Positions 44,777-55,282 of a stretch of 64,000 nt of DNA are shown piece after piece. How positions within the stretch are numbered: position 1 is the first letter of the stretch; each line of letters opens with the position of its first letter. The notes beneath the pieces are model-generated. The model made no database searches. It was not told the origin of the DNA and was given only the letters and a program-made list of their open reading frames with translations. The position numbers and the translations under genes were made by a program. Origin of the DNA: Azonexus hydrophilus (GTDB taxonomy: Bacteria; Pseudomonadota; Gammaproteobacteria; Burkholderiales; Rhodocyclaceae); contig NZ_MTHD01000001.1 in the NCBI RefSeq assembly GCF_001956855.1, positions 310,001 through 374,000 of the forward strand. The letters are read 5' to 3'.

Positions 44777-44808
44777 GTCCCTTGGCTGGAGTCAGCTAGA
44801 ATCACGCC

Positions 44809-45339
44809 GTGGATACTCATACAAACATCTATCTGGTCGGCCTCATGGGGGCTGGCAAGACGACCATCGGGCGGCAACTGGCCAGGCGTCTCGGGCGAAA
44901 TTTTCATGACTCCGATCACGAAATCGTGGAGCGGACCGGGGTGCCGATTCCGACGATTTTTGAAATCGAGGGAGAGGATGGATTTCGGCGTCGTGAAGTG
45001 CAGACCATCGCAGAGCTGACGGCGATGAGCAACATTGTCATGGCGACAGGTGGCGGTGTCGTGCTTGATCCGGAAAATCGGCAGCGTCTGCACGATACCG
45101 GTTGGGTCGTTTATCTGAATGTTCCGCCGTTCATGCTGTACCAGCGAACCCGTCACGACCGGAACCGGCCGCTGCTGCAGGTTGAGGACCCGCTGGCGCG
45201 CCTTGAAGGTTTGCATGCTGCGCGCGATCCCTTGTACCGTGAAGCTGCGCATATGGTGGTGGAGGGCGGGCAACTTGTCGCCTCGGGGGTTGTTCAATAT
45301 TTGATGAGGGAATTTGGTCGTCTATGTGCAAAGACTTGA
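44809..45339 (+). CDS. aroK: Shikimate kinase
   Basis: 176 residues. Walker [14 protein letters not shown] near 12-24, substrate motifs [13 protein letters not shown] and FRRREVQ, GGGVV near 82, and lid Arg in [11 protein letters not shown]. It phosphorylates shikimate in aromatic amino acid synthesis. GTG start at 44809. The stop overlaps the aroB ATG (TGATG). Confidence 0.95.
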   Translation: MDTHTNIYLVGLMGAGKTTIGRQLARRLGRNFHDSDHEIVERTGVPIPTIFEIEGEDGFRRREVQTIAELTAMSNIVMATGGGVVLDPENRQRLHDTGWVVYLNVPPFMLYQRTRHDRNRPLLQVEDPLARLEGLHAARDPLYREAAHMVVEGGQLVASGVVQYLMREFGRLCAKT

Positions 45340-46421
45340 TGCATACCTTGCAGGTTTCCCTGGGTGAGCGCAGCTACCCGATCCATATTGCCTCCGGCTT
45401 GCTTGATCGCGCCGACTTGCTCGCGCCGCATGTCAAGGCTGCACAAGCGGTGGTGGTAACCAATGAAACGGTGGCGCCGCTTTATCTTCAGCGCTTGAAA
45501 AACACCCTCGAAAAAGCCGGAGTTTCAGTAATTCCGGTGATTCTGCCAGACGGCGAGCGTTTCAAGACCTGGGAAACGCTCAATTTGATATTCGATGCCT
45601 TGCTCGGCGCTCACTGCGAGCGGAGTACCCCGCTCATCGCGCTTGGTGGCGGTGTCATCGGTGATATGGGGGGGTTTGCAGCTGCCTGTTACCAGCGCGG
45701 CATGCCTTTCATACAAGTGCCGACAACCCTGCTTTCGCTGGTGGATTCATCGGTTGGTGGCAAGACCGCGATCAATCACCCGTTGGGTAAGAACATGATC
45801 GGCGCTTTCTATCAGCCGAGGCTTGTACTGGCTGATATTGCGACTCTGGATACCTTGCCGGAGCGTGAACTGAGGGCTGGCTTGGCAGAGGTCATAAAAT
45901 ACGGCCTGATTCGTGACCCGGCCTTCCTAGTCTGGTTGGAGAGCAATCTCGAAAAGCTGCTCGCTCGGGACAGGGAGTCGTTGATCTACGCCGTTCATCG
46001 CTCCTGTGCCAACAAGGCCGAGGTGGTTGCCGCGGACGAGCGGGAAAGTGGCGAGCGGGCCCTGTTGAATCTCGGTCATACATTCGGGCATGCCATCGAG
46101 ACCGGAATGGGGTACGGGGCGTGGTTGCATGGGGAGGCGGTTGCTGCGGGCACGATGATTGCAAGTGAGCTTTCCAGGCTTCTTGGCTGGTTGACCGCAG
46201 ATGACGTGGAAAGAGTGCGCAGGATTTTTTCCCGGGCCGGTTTGCCGGTTGTGGCTCCCGGGCTGGGCGTGGCGCGCTATCTTGAGCTGATGCGCCACGA
46301 CAAGAAGGTACAGGACGGTCGTTTGCGCCTGGTTCTGTTGCGCAGTGTCGGGCAAGCGGTGCTTTCCGATGTTGCCAGGGAGGATCAGATTGGTGAGGCA
46401 ATAGAGTTGATGTGCACCTGA
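45339..46421 (+). CDS. aroB: 3-dehydroquinate synthase
   Basis: 360 residues from ATG 45339. [21 protein letters not shown] is the NAD-binding glycine loop; [18 protein letters not shown] and [13 protein letters not shown] carry metal and substrate ligands. It cyclises DAHP to dehydroquinate. An in-frame start 15 bases upstream is discounted in favour of the overlap with aroK. The aroKB-after-pilQ order is common to beta- and gammaproteobacteria. Confidence 0.96.
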   Translation: MHTLQVSLGERSYPIHIASGLLDRADLLAPHVKAAQAVVVTNETVAPLYLQRLKNTLEKAGVSVIPVILPDGERFKTWETLNLIFDALLGAHCERSTPLIALGGGVIGDMGGFAAACYQRGMPFIQVPTTLLSLVDSSVGGKTAINHPLGKNMIGAFYQPRLVLADIATLDTLPERELRAGLAEVIKYGLIRDPAFLVWLESNLEKLLARDRESLIYAVHRSCANKAEVVAADERESGERALLNLGHTFGHAIETGMGYGAWLHGEAVAAGTMIASELSRLLGWLTADDVERVRRIFSRAGLPVVAPGLGVARYLELMRHDKKVQDGRLRLVLLRSVGQAVLSDVAREDQIGEAIELMCT

Positions 46422-46471
46422 TTGGGTTTTGCAGCGAAAAGATGCGCACGACATTGGTGCGGCGCAGTTGG

Positions 46472-46501
46472 TTGAATTGCAAGGGGTATATCCGCTACAA
46501 T
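46472..46501 (+). promoter_or_regulatory. Candidate gltBD promoter
   Basis: TTGAAT (46472-46477), 18 bases, TACAAT (46496-46501), about 105 bases before the gltB ATG. Confidence 0.5.
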
Positions 46502-46606
46502 CGACGGTTGCCTATTATTTCGTACAGGCCGTAGCGAAGGAATCGTCGCTCGGCTTTTTCATGATTGGCCAGCCTAAAGGCCGAATTAATTGAAGGAACG
46601 CGTGTG

Positions 46607-49600
46607 ATGGAATCGGCTGTACCTGATCGGCAGGGTTTGTACGACCCCGCCAACGAGCACGACGCCTGTGGCGTGGGCTTCGTTGCCCATGTCAAGGGTC
46701 AGAAGAGTCACGGCATTATCGAGCAGGGTCTGCTGATCCTGAAAAATATCGATCACCGTGGCGCGGTTGGGGCCGATCCGTTGCAAGGCGATGGCGCCGG
46801 CCTGCTGATCCAGATCCCGGACTTGTTCTACCGGGAAGAAATGGCGCTTCAGGGCATCGAATTGCCGCCGCTTGGCGAATACGGTGTCGGCATGGTTTTC
46901 CTGCCCCAGGAAGCAGCGTCCCGCCACGCCTGCATGGAAGAGATCGAGCGTTCCATCGCTGCGGAAGGCCAGCGCCTGCTTGGCTGGCGTGATGTCCCGG
47001 TCAATCGTGACATGCCGATGTCGCCGGTGGTGCGTGCCACCGAGCCGGTGATCCGTCAGGTTTTCGTTGGGCGCGGTCCGGATGTGTTCGTTACCGATGC
47101 GCTTGAGCGCAAGCTTTACATCATCCGCCGCCGTGCCGCGAACGCCATCAAGTCGCTGCACCTCAAGCACGGCCAGGAATTCTACGTGCCCTCCTTCTCG
47201 GCGCGCACGATCAACTACAAGGGCCTGCTGCTGGCCGATCAGGTTGGCGTGTACTATCTCGACCTGCAGGACAAGCGGACGGTTTCGGCGCTGGCGCTGG
47301 TGCACCAGCGTTTCTCGACCAATACCTTCCCGACCTGGGACCTGGCGCATCCGTTCCGCTATATCGCCCATAACGGCGAAATCAATACGGTGCGTGGCAA
47401 CGTCAACTGGTTCAAGGCCCGTGAACAGGCAATTTCTTCGCCGATCCTCGGCGATGATCTGAAGAAGGTCTGGCCGTTGCATTATCCGGGTCAGTCCGAC
47501 TCCGCCGCATTCGACAACGCGCTCGAACTGCTGGTCATGGGTGGTGGCTACTCGCTCGCTCAGGCCGTCATGCTGATGATCCCGGAGGCCTGGGAAAAGC
47601 ATTCGACGATGGACGAGAATCGTCGCGCCTTCTACGAATATCATGCTGCGATGATGGAGCCGTGGGACGGTCCAGCCGCCGTGGCCTTCACCGATGGCCG
47701 CCAGATTGGCGCGACGCTCGACCGTAATGGTCTGCGTCCGGCGCGTTACCTGGTGACCGATGACGATTTCGTTGTCATGGCTTCCGAGTCCGGCGTGCTG
47801 CCGATTCCCGAGAAGAAGATCGTCAAGAAATGGCGTCTGCAGCCGGGCAAGATGTTCCTGATCGACATGGAGCAGGGCCGCATCATCGACGACAAGGAAC
47901 TCAAGGATTCGCTGGCCAACGCCAAGCCGTATCGCGAGTGGATCGACAAGATTCGCATCAAGCTCGACGAAGTGCCGCCGGCTGTCGAGTCGTGCAATGC
48001 CACCAGCGCCAGCCTGCTTGATCGCCAGCAAGCCTTCGGCTTCACCCAGGAAGACATCAAGGTCATTCTGGAGCCGATGGTCCAGAACGGTGAAGAAGCG
48101 ACCGGTTCGATGGGGACGGATTCCGCACTGCCGGTGCTGTCGGCGAAGAACAAGACGCTCTACGCCTACTTCAAGCAGTTGTTCGCCCAGGTGACCAATC
48201 CGCCGATCGACCCGATCCGTGAGGAACTGGTCATGTCGCTGGTGTCCTTCATCGGGCCGAAGCCGAACCTGCTGAACACCAACGACATCAATCCGCCGAT
48301 CCGTCTCGAGGTTGCCCAGCCGGTGCTGACCTGTGCCGACATGGAAAAGCTGCGCAATATCGAGAAGTACACCTCGAACAAGTTTCGTTCCTTCGAGCTG
48401 GATATCTGCTATCCGGTTGCCTGGGGCAAGGAAGGTATCGAGGCGCGTCTCGCCTCCCTGGCGGCCGATGCGGAAGACGCCGTGCGTTCCGGTGCCAATG
48501 TGCTGATCGTTTCCGATCGCAAGCTGGATGCCGAACATGTAGCGATTCCGGCGCTGCTGGCGACTTCCAGCATTCATCAGCACCTGGTCAAGCAGGGGCT
48601 GCGCACCAGCGCTGGTCTGGTCGTTGAAACCGGCTCTGCGCGTGAAGTGCATCACTTTGCCCTGCTTGGCGGCTTTGGTGCCGAAGCCGTGCATCCGTTC
48701 CTGGCGCTGGAGACGATCGAGTCGCTGGCCAAGGGCGATGCCGAGAAGGCCGACAAGTACGTCAAGAACTTCATCAAGGCGGTTGGCAAGGGTTTGTGCA
48801 AGGTCATGTCCAAGATGGGCATCTCGACCTACATGTCCTATACCGGTGCGCAGATTTTCGAAGCCATCGGTCTGAAGAAGGACTTTGTCGAAAAATATTT
48901 CACCGGTACGCCGTCGAACATCGAAGGCATCGGTCTGTTCGAAGTTGCAGAGGAAGCCATCCGCATGCACAAGGATGCCTTCTCGGCCGATCCGGTGCTG
49001 GCCAGCATGCTGGATGCCGGTGGCGAATACGCCTTCCGCATCCGCGGCGAAGAGCACATGTGGACGCCGGATTCGATCGCCAAACTGCAGCACGCAACGC
49101 GTTCGAACAAGTACGAGACCTACAAGGAATACGCCAAGCTGATCAACGACCAGACCAAGCGTCACCTGACGCTGCGCGGCCTGTTCGAGTTCAAGCCGCA
49201 GGGTGTCGCGATTCCGCTGGATGAAGTCGAGCCGGCCAAGGAAATCGTCAAGCGCTTTGCGACTGGCGCGATGTCGCTCGGTTCCATTTCGACCGAAGCG
49301 CATACGACGCTGGCTGTTGCCATGAACCGTATCGGCGGCAAGTCGAATACCGGCGAAGGCGGTGAGGATGCCAAGCGCTTCCAGCCGCTGAAGGCCGGGC
49401 AGACGCTGGCGGAAATCGTCGGTGCGTCGCGCATCGAGCGTGACTACGTATTCAAGGAAGGCGATTCGCTGCGTTCGGCGATCAAGCAGGTTGCTTCGGG
49501 ACGCTTTGGCGTGACTGCCGAGTATCTGGTCAATGCCGACCAGATCCAGATCAAGATGGCGCAAGGCGCCAAGCCGGGCGAAGGCGGCCAGTTGCCGGGG

Positions 49601-51244
49601 ACCAAGGTCTCCGAATACATCGGCAAGCTGCGTCACTCGGTGCCGGGCGTGACCCTGATCTCGCCGCCGCCGCACCACGACATCTACTCGATCGAAGATC
49701 TGGCGCAACTGATCCACGACCTGAAGAATGCCAATTCGCAGGCTTCGATCTCGGTCAAGCTGGTTTCCGAAGTCGGCGTCGGTACGGTGGCCGCCGGTGT
49801 TGCCAAGGCCAAGGCCGATCACGTCGTGATCGCGGGTTTTGACGGTGGTACCGGTGCATCGCCGGTGTCGTCGATCAAGCACGCCGGTACGCCGTGGGAA
49901 CTCGGGCTGTCCGAAACGCAGCAGACGCTGGTGCTGAACCGCCTGCGTTCGCGTATCCGCTTGCAGGTCGATGGCCAGATGAAGACCGGCCGCGATGTCG
50001 TCATCGGTGCGCTGCTCGGTGCCGACGAGTTCGGCTTTGCCACGGCGCCGCTGGTTGTCGAAGGTTGCATCATGATGCGCAAGTGTCATCTGAACACCTG
50101 CCCGGTCGGCGTTGCGACGCAGGATCCGGAGTTGCGCAAGCGCTTCTCCGGTCAACCGGAGCATGTGGTCAATTATTTCTTCTTCGTTGCTGAAGAAGTA
50201 CGCGAAATCATGGCCGAACTGGGCATCCGCAAGTTCGACGATCTGGTTGGCCGGGTCGACCTGCTCGACACCCGTCCCGGTATCGAACACTGGAAGGCCA
50301 AGGGCCTGGATTTCTCCAAGGTCTTCCACCAGCCGAACGTACCTGCCGATGTGCCGCGGCGCCACACCGAAGGCCAGGATCACGGCCTCGACAAGGCGCT
50401 CGACCACAAGCTGATCGAGCAGGCCAGGCCGGCGCTCGAAAAGGGGCAGAAGGTCCAGATCGAGACGAAGATCATCAACGTCAACCGGACCTGCGGCACC
50501 ATGCTGTCGGGCGAAGTTGCCAAGCGCTACGGCAATGTTGGTCTGCCGGACGACACCATCCACGTCAAGCTGACCGGTACCGCCGGTCAGGCCTTCGGTG
50601 CCTTCCTGGCACGTGGCGTGACGCTGGAGCTGACCGGCGAAGGCAATGACTACGTCGGCAAGGGCTTGTCGGGTGGCCGGATCATCATCAAGCCGAGCCC
50701 GGACTTCCGCGGTGATACGCAGCACAACATCATCTGTGGCAACACCGTGATGTATGGTGCGACGGATGGCGAGTCCTTCTTTGCCGGCGTCGGTGGTGAA
50801 CGCTTCTGCGTGCGCAATTCCGGCGGTACTGCGGTGGTCGAAGGTGTTGGCGATCATGGTTGCGAATACATGACCGGTGGCACCGTGGCCGTGCTCGGCA
50901 TGACCGGGCGGAACTTCGCTGCCGGCATGTCGGGTGGTATCGCCTATGTGCTGGATGAGGATGGCAGCTTCAAGCATCGCTGCAATCTTGCCCAGGTGGC
51001 GCTGGAGAAGGTTGTGCCAGCAGGTCGCCATGTTGCTGGTGAGCCGTTGCACGGCAATCAGGCCGACGAGACTCAGCTCAAGGAGCTGATCACCCGTCAA
51101 GCCGAATACACCGGCAGTTCAACCGCCAAGCGAATTCTTGCCGACTGGGATGTCTACCGCGAGAAGTTCGTCAAAGTCTATCCGCACGAATACAAGCGCG
51201 CCTTGACCGAAATGGCCGCTGCTGCACGGAAGGAGGCCGCATAA
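46607..51244 (+). CDS. gltB: Glutamate synthase (NADPH) large subunit
   Basis: 1545 residues from ATG 46607 (AAGGA upstream). [14 protein letters not shown] places the amidotransferase Cys at residue 21 after a short propeptide. [27 protein letters not shown] belongs to the class II glutaminase. The synthase domain has [16 protein letters not shown], and [13 protein letters not shown] supplies the 3Fe-4S cysteines with FDGGTGASP as the FMN site. C-terminal GXGXG-type repeats form the beta-helix. It makes two glutamates from glutamine and 2-oxoglutarate. The stop overlaps the gltD ATG (TAATG). Confidence 0.97.
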   Translation: MESAVPDRQGLYDPANEHDACGVGFVAHVKGQKSHGIIEQGLLILKNIDHRGAVGADPLQGDGAGLLIQIPDLFYREEMALQGIELPPLGEYGVGMVFLPQEAASRHACMEEIERSIAAEGQRLLGWRDVPVNRDMPMSPVVRATEPVIRQVFVGRGPDVFVTDALERKLYIIRRRAANAIKSLHLKHGQEFYVPSFSARTINYKGLLLADQVGVYYLDLQDKRTVSALALVHQRFSTNTFPTWDLAHPFRYIAHNGEINTVRGNVNWFKAREQAISSPILGDDLKKVWPLHYPGQSDSAAFDNALELLVMGGGYSLAQAVMLMIPEAWEKHSTMDENRRAFYEYHAAMMEPWDGPAAVAFTDGRQIGATLDRNGLRPARYLVTDDDFVVMASESGVLPIPEKKIVKKWRLQPGKMFLIDMEQGRIIDDKELKDSLANAKPYREWIDKIRIKLDEVPPAVESCNATSASLLDRQQAFGFTQEDIKVILEPMVQNGEEATGSMGTDSALPVLSAKNKTLYAYFKQLFAQVTNPPIDPIREELVMSLVSFIGPKPNLLNTNDINPPIRLEVAQPVLTCADMEKLRNIEKYTSNKFRSFELDICYPVAWGKEGIEARLASLAADAEDAVRSGANVLIVSDRKLDAEHVAIPALLATSSIHQHLVKQGLRTSAGLVVETGSAREVHHFALLGGFGAEAVHPFLALETIESLAKGDAEKADKYVKNFIKAVGKGLCKVMSKMGISTYMSYTGAQIFEAIGLKKDFVEKYFTGTPSNIEGIGLFEVAEEAIRMHKDAFSADPVLASMLDAGGEYAFRIRGEEHMWTPDSIAKLQHATRSNKYETYKEYAKLINDQTKRHLTLRGLFEFKPQGVAIPLDEVEPAKEIVKRFATGAMSLGSISTEAHTTLAVAMNRIGGKSNTGEGGEDAKRFQPLKAGQTLAEIVGASRIERDYVFKEGDSLRSAIKQVASGRFGVTAEYLVNADQIQIKMAQGAKPGEGGQLPGTKVSEYIGKLRHSVPGVTLISPPPHHDIYSIEDLAQLIHDLKNANSQASISVKLVSEVGVGTVAAGVAKAKADHVVIAGFDGGTGASPVSSIKHAGTPWELGLSETQQTLVLNRLRSRIRLQVDGQMKTGRDVVIGALLGADEFGFATAPLVVEGCIMMRKCHLNTCPVGVATQDPELRKRFSGQPEHVVNYFFFVAEEVREIMAELGIRKFDDLVGRVDLLDTRPGIEHWKAKGLDFSKVFHQPNVPADVPRRHTEGQDHGLDKALDHKLIEQARPALEKGQKVQIETKIINVNRTCGTMLSGEVAKRYGNVGLPDDTIHVKLTGTAGQAFGAFLARGVTLELTGEGNDYVGKGLSGGRIIIKPSPDFRGDTQHNIICGNTVMYGATDGESFFAGVGGERFCVRNSGGTAVVEGVGDHGCEYMTGGTVAVLGMTGRNFAAGMSGGIAYVLDEDGSFKHRCNLAQVALEKVVPAGRHVAGEPLHGNQADETQLKELITRQAEYTGSSTAKRILADWDVYREKFVKVYPHEYKRALTEMAAAARKEAA

Positions 51245-52713
51245 TGGGCAAGCCGACTGGTTTCATGGAGTTCGAACGTCTCGAAGAGGCTTACGAACCG
51301 GTTGAGAAGCGTCTGACGCACTACAAGGAGTTCGTCCAGACCTTGTCCGACGACGCTGCCAAGACACAGGGCGCGCGCTGCATGGATTGCGGCATTCCGT
51401 TCTGCAACAACGGTTGCCCGGTAAACAACATCATTCCGGACTGGAATGATCTGGTTTACAAGGGCAACTGGAAGCAGGCGCTGGATGTCCTGCACTCGAC
51501 CAACAACTTCCCGGATTTTACCGGCCGCATCTGCCCAGCCCCCTGCGAAGCTGCCTGTACGCTGGGCATCAATGCAGCGCCGGTCGGCATCAAGTCGATC
51601 GAGCATTTCATCATCGACAAGGGCTGGGAAATGGGCTGGGTCGTGCCGCAACCGGCCAAGACCAAGACCGGCAAGAAGGTTGCCATCGTCGGCTCCGGCC
51701 CCGCAGGCATGGCTGCGGCACAGCAGTTGGCACGCGTCGGGCACGCCGTTACGGTGTTCGAGAAGAGCAGCCGGGTGGGCGGTCTGCTCGGCTTCGGCAT
51801 TCCCGACTTCAAGCTGAACAAGTCGGTGATCGACCGTCGCGTAGCGCAGATGGAAGCCGAAGGTGTGGTCTTCCGCACCAAGGTCATCGTCGGCGACAGG
51901 AATCTCCCGGCCGGCATCAACAACGATGCGACCGAGACCATTTCCGCCGAACAGCTGAAGAAGGATTTCGATGCCGTCATCCTTGCTGCCGGTTCTGAAG
52001 TTCCGCGCGATCTGCCGGTTCCGGGGCGTGAATACAAGGGTGTTTACGCTGCCCTGGAATTCCTCATCCAGCAGAGCAAGGAAGTCCAGCAGGGCATCAA
52101 GAATCCGATCAGCGTCAAGGGCAAGCACGTCATCGTCATCGGTGGCGGCGATACCGGTTCCGATTGCGTCGGCACCAGCTACCGTCACGGTGCGGCGTCG
52201 GTGACCCAGTTCGAATTGATGCCGGCACCGCCGGAGCAGGAAAACAAGGCGCTGACCTGGCCGTACTGGCCGCTGAAGATGCGTACTTCGTCTTCCCACA
52301 AGGAAGGTGCGACGGTGCGTGAATTCGCGGTGGCGACCAAGGCTTTCGTCGAGGACGGCCAGGGTAATGTCAAGGCACTGAAGGGCGTGCGTGTCGAATG
52401 GAAGGACGGCAAGATGAGCGAAGTCGCCGGTTCAGAATTCGAACTGCCGTGCGATGCTGCCTTCCTGGCAATGGGCTTCGTCAATCCGGTCGGCAGCCTG
52501 CTCGATGCCTTCGGCGTTGACAAGGATGCCCGTCAGAATGCCAAGGCGACGACCGATGGCGAAGGCTGCTACCGCACCAGCGTCGACGGCGTTTTTGCTG
52601 CTGGCGATGTGCGCCGTGGTCAGTCGCTGGTGGTCTGGGCGATTCGCGAGGGCCGTCAGGCTGCCCGTGAGGTTGATGTCTTCCTGATGGGATCGTCGAC
52701 CCTGCCGCGTTGA
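51244..52713 (+). CDS. gltD: Glutamate synthase (NADPH) small subunit
   Basis: 489 residues. [22 protein letters not shown] and [17 protein letters not shown] give the cysteines for two 4Fe-4S clusters. FAD site [22 protein letters not shown] near 147, NADPH site [15 protein letters not shown] near 297. It passes electrons from NADPH to GltB. A terminator follows the stop. Confidence 0.97.
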   Translation: MGKPTGFMEFERLEEAYEPVEKRLTHYKEFVQTLSDDAAKTQGARCMDCGIPFCNNGCPVNNIIPDWNDLVYKGNWKQALDVLHSTNNFPDFTGRICPAPCEAACTLGINAAPVGIKSIEHFIIDKGWEMGWVVPQPAKTKTGKKVAIVGSGPAGMAAAQQLARVGHAVTVFEKSSRVGGLLGFGIPDFKLNKSVIDRRVAQMEAEGVVFRTKVIVGDRNLPAGINNDATETISAEQLKKDFDAVILAAGSEVPRDLPVPGREYKGVYAALEFLIQQSKEVQQGIKNPISVKGKHVIVIGGGDTGSDCVGTSYRHGAASVTQFELMPAPPEQENKALTWPYWPLKMRTSSSHKEGATVREFAVATKAFVEDGQGNVKALKGVRVEWKDGKMSEVAGSEFELPCDAAFLAMGFVNPVGSLLDAFGVDKDARQNAKATTDGEGCYRTSVDGVFAAGDVRRGQSLVVWAIREGRQAAREVDVFLMGSSTLPR

Positions 52714-52733
52714 TTTTCCCCGGACACTGTTGC

Positions 52734-52769
52734 AAAACCCCGCCGGTTTCGACCCGCGGGGTTTTGTTT
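52734..52769 (+). terminator. Terminator of gltBD
   Basis: AAAACCCCGC and GCGGGGTTTT are exact complements around a 12-base loop, followed by GTTTG. Confidence 0.88.
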
Positions 52770-52806
52770 GTGTGAAAATGCGGAATCGATCCAAGGGGGG
52801 AAACCG

Positions 52807-53541
52807 ATGTCCAACGATTTGCAATCGGCGTTTCAGATCAGCATGCCCAGCGGCGCACTAGACGGTCATATGCTGCTGATTTTTGCCATCATGGTGCTGG
52901 CCGGCATCCTCGGTGGCGCCGCCAACTATTTCCTGGCCGAACGCCAGGGTGAGCAGGGTTCCAAAGACTGGATCAAGTATCCGGTTTTCGGCATGGTGGC
53001 GGCGTTGACCGTACCATTGTTCCTGAACATGATCTCCAGCACATTGCTTGAAGGCGCGCGGACCAAACCTGTCGACTTCTACGTGTTTGCCGGTTTTTGC
53101 CTGATCTACGTGGTGGCCTCGCGCCGGCTGTTCGAGAACATCGTCCAGCGCCTGCTCGGACAGATGGAACAGGTCCGGCGCGATGTCGGTCAGCTCAAGC
53201 AGAAACGTGACGAAGCGCCGCTGGTCATGCCGGTCAAGGCCGAGTCCGAACCTGCCAGGGCAGCCGAACCCGATCCGCGCGAAGTGCTGTCGTACAACGA
53301 CGTGGAAATTCTCCGCGCGCTGGCCGAAGAGCGTTTCGTCTACGGCAATCTGGCCGGTGTCTGCGAGCGTACCGGATTGCCGCGCGATTTCGTCAGCCAG
53401 CGTCTGACGGTGATGAAGTCGCTGGGCGTCATCGAAACCCGGATCAACGACAAGAACGTCCTGCACTGGTTCGTATCGACCCGCGGCAAGGCCGTGCTCG
53501 ATGAACTGGTCGGCGCCCAGGGTGAAAAGCGTTCAGCCTGA
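52807..53541 (+). CDS. Membrane-anchored winged-helix protein (YEATS-associated helix type)
   Basis: 244 residues from ATG 52807. Three hydrophobic stretches (about 22-42, 58-75, 88-105) anchor it to the membrane. Residues 110-145 are a charged helix, and residues 160-240 form a winged helix-turn-helix: DVEILRALAEERFVYGNLAGVCERTGLPRDFVSQRL, then a wing-like VIETRINDKNVLHWFVST. I recall such proteins as YEATS-associated helix-containing proteins; no function is proven. A DNA-binding domain tethered to the membrane suggests a one-component sensor. It lies 39 bases upstream of glmU. Confidence 0.65.
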   Translation: MSNDLQSAFQISMPSGALDGHMLLIFAIMVLAGILGGAANYFLAERQGEQGSKDWIKYPVFGMVAALTVPLFLNMISSTLLEGARTKPVDFYVFAGFCLIYVVASRRLFENIVQRLLGQMEQVRRDVGQLKQKRDEAPLVMPVKAESEPARAAEPDPREVLSYNDVEILRALAEERFVYGNLAGVCERTGLPRDFVSQRLTVMKSLGVIETRINDKNVLHWFVSTRGKAVLDELVGAQGEKRSA

Positions 53542-53580
53542 CAACCGGGCGACCTCAGTCGCCCCAACGACTGCTTAATC

Positions 53581-54939
53581 ATGAACATCGTCATTCTCGC
53601 TGCCGGCCAGGGCAAGCGCATGCATTCCAATCTGCCCAAGGTCCTGCACCCGGTTGCCGGCAAGCCGCTGGCCGGGCATGTCATCGATACCGCGCGTGGT
53701 CTGGCGCCGGAAAAACTGGTGGTGGTGTATGGCCATGGCGGCAGCGTCGTGCGGTCGACCCTCGCCGCCGACGATATTTGCTGGGCCGAGCAGGCGCAGC
53801 AACTGGGGACCGGGCACGCCGTGGCGCAGGCCATCCCGTTGCTCGGGCCGGGCGCGCAGACGCTGGTGCTTTACGGCGATGTGCCGCTGACCACGGCGGC
53901 TACGCTGAAACGCCTGTTGCAGGCGGGCCGCGACGGCCTGTCGATCCTTACCGTCGACCTCGCCGATCCGTCTGGTTACGGGCGCATCGTTCGAGATGCT
54001 GACGGCAAGGTGCTGTCGATCGTCGAGGAGAAGGATGCCTCGCCAGCGCAGAAGGCGATCCGCGAGGTCAACACCGGGATCATGGCGATCCCGACGGCGC
54101 GCCTGGCCGACTGGCTGGGGCGGCTGAAGAACGACAACGCCCAGGGCGAGTACTACCTGACCGACATCGTTGCGCTGGCCGTCGCCGAAGGCTTGCCGGT
54201 GCATACCGCGCAGCCGCAGGGCGAGTGGGAAGTGCTCGGCGTGAACAGCAAGGTGCAACTGGCTGAACTGGAGCGCCAGCACCAGCGCAATATCGCCGAC
54301 GGGCTGCTGGTCGCCGGCGTCCGTCTGGCCGATCCGGCGCGCATCGACGTCCGCGGTGAGCTGAAGCATGGGCGCGATGTCGCGATCGATGTCGGCTGCG
54401 TTTTTGAAGGCAGTGTCGAGCTGGGCGATGCCGTCGATGTCGGGCCTTACTGCGTGCTGAAGAACGTCAAGATCGGTGCCGGGACGCGGATTGCCGCGTT
54501 CTGCCATTTCGAGGACGCGGTGATCGGCCCGGACGGGGTGCTGGGTCCTTACGCCCGCCTGCGTCCGGGGGCAGAGCTGGGGCCCGAGGTCCATGTCGGC
54601 AATTTCGTCGAGATCAAGAAGAGCCGCATCGGCGCGCAGTCGAAGGCCAATCACCTGGCCTACATCGGCGATGCCGAGATCGGCGAGCGGGTCAATGTTG
54701 GTGCCGGTACGATCACCTGCAATTACGACGGGGTGAACAAGCACAAGACAGTCATCGAAGACGATGTCTTCATCGGCTCCGACACGCAGCTGGTGGCGCC
54801 GGTGACCGTCGGTCGCGGGGCGACGCTCGGCGCCGGTACGACGCTGACCAAAAATGCGCCGCCGGAGGCGTTGACCGTATCACGGGCAAAACAGGTCACG
54901 CTGGCCGGCTGGCAGCGACCGCAGAAAGTGAAGAAGTGA
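53581..54939 (+). CDS. glmU: Bifunctional UDP-GlcNAc pyrophosphorylase / glucosamine-1-P acetyltransferase
   Basis: 452 residues. [25 protein letters not shown] is the uridylyltransferase signature, [10 protein letters not shown] and LYGDVPLT follow, and the left-handed beta-helix of hexapeptide repeats spans about 250-440 with the acetyltransferase His in the [14 protein letters not shown] region. It makes UDP-N-acetylglucosamine for wall and LPS. The stop overlaps the next gene's ATG. Confidence 0.97.
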   Translation: MNIVILAAGQGKRMHSNLPKVLHPVAGKPLAGHVIDTARGLAPEKLVVVYGHGGSVVRSTLAADDICWAEQAQQLGTGHAVAQAIPLLGPGAQTLVLYGDVPLTTAATLKRLLQAGRDGLSILTVDLADPSGYGRIVRDADGKVLSIVEEKDASPAQKAIREVNTGIMAIPTARLADWLGRLKNDNAQGEYYLTDIVALAVAEGLPVHTAQPQGEWEVLGVNSKVQLAELERQHQRNIADGLLVAGVRLADPARIDVRGELKHGRDVAIDVGCVFEGSVELGDAVDVGPYCVLKNVKIGAGTRIAAFCHFEDAVIGPDGVLGPYARLRPGAELGPEVHVGNFVEIKKSRIGAQSKANHLAYIGDAEIGERVNVGAGTITCNYDGVNKHKTVIEDDVFIGSDTQLVAPVTVGRGATLGAGTTLTKNAPPEALTVSRAKQVTLAGWQRPQKVKK

Positions 54940-55244
54940 TGGATATCTGGTTCACCTTGTTCGTCACGCTGGTGGCGCTTGTCGTCGCGGTCGGCGGGGC
55001 GCTGCTGCTGGTCGGCTACCTCGGCACGTTGCCGGCGTCGTTCGATCACGGCTGGCGGGTCTGGGTGCCGACCGTCCTGCTGCCGATTGCCGGTCCGTTG
55101 TGGTTCGTCCGGCGGCAGTCGCCGGAGTTCAACCGGCCCGGCCTGCAATTGCTGCTCGGGGTCATCCTGCTGGTCATTGCCGGCGCCCTCCTGCTCGGCT
55201 TCGGCCCCTATTTTGTCGAACGCATGATGCCGGGCGTAAAATGA
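54939..55244 (+). CDS. Small membrane protein, unknown
   Basis: 101 residues, translationally coupled to glmU (TGATG). Three hydrophobic segments are visible: about 5-30, 44-57 and 70-90. A basic/aromatic loop (WFVRRQSPEFNRPG) lies between the second and third. No family recognised. It may ride on the glmU transcript; no enzyme motif is seen. Confidence 0.6.
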   Translation: MDIWFTLFVTLVALVVAVGGALLLVGYLGTLPASFDHGWRVWVPTVLLPIAGPLWFVRRQSPEFNRPGLQLLLGVILLVIAGALLLGFGPYFVERMMPGVK

Positions 55245-55282
55245 CCTGAAACGCTTTTCAGCCATAGAGGGAGAACAAGAAA

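Noticed and set aside
46586..51100. 1504-codon open frame antisense to gltB
   Set aside because: It mirrors gltB codon for codon; long antisense frames are common in G+C-rich genes. The gltB product has all family motifs and the antisense has none.
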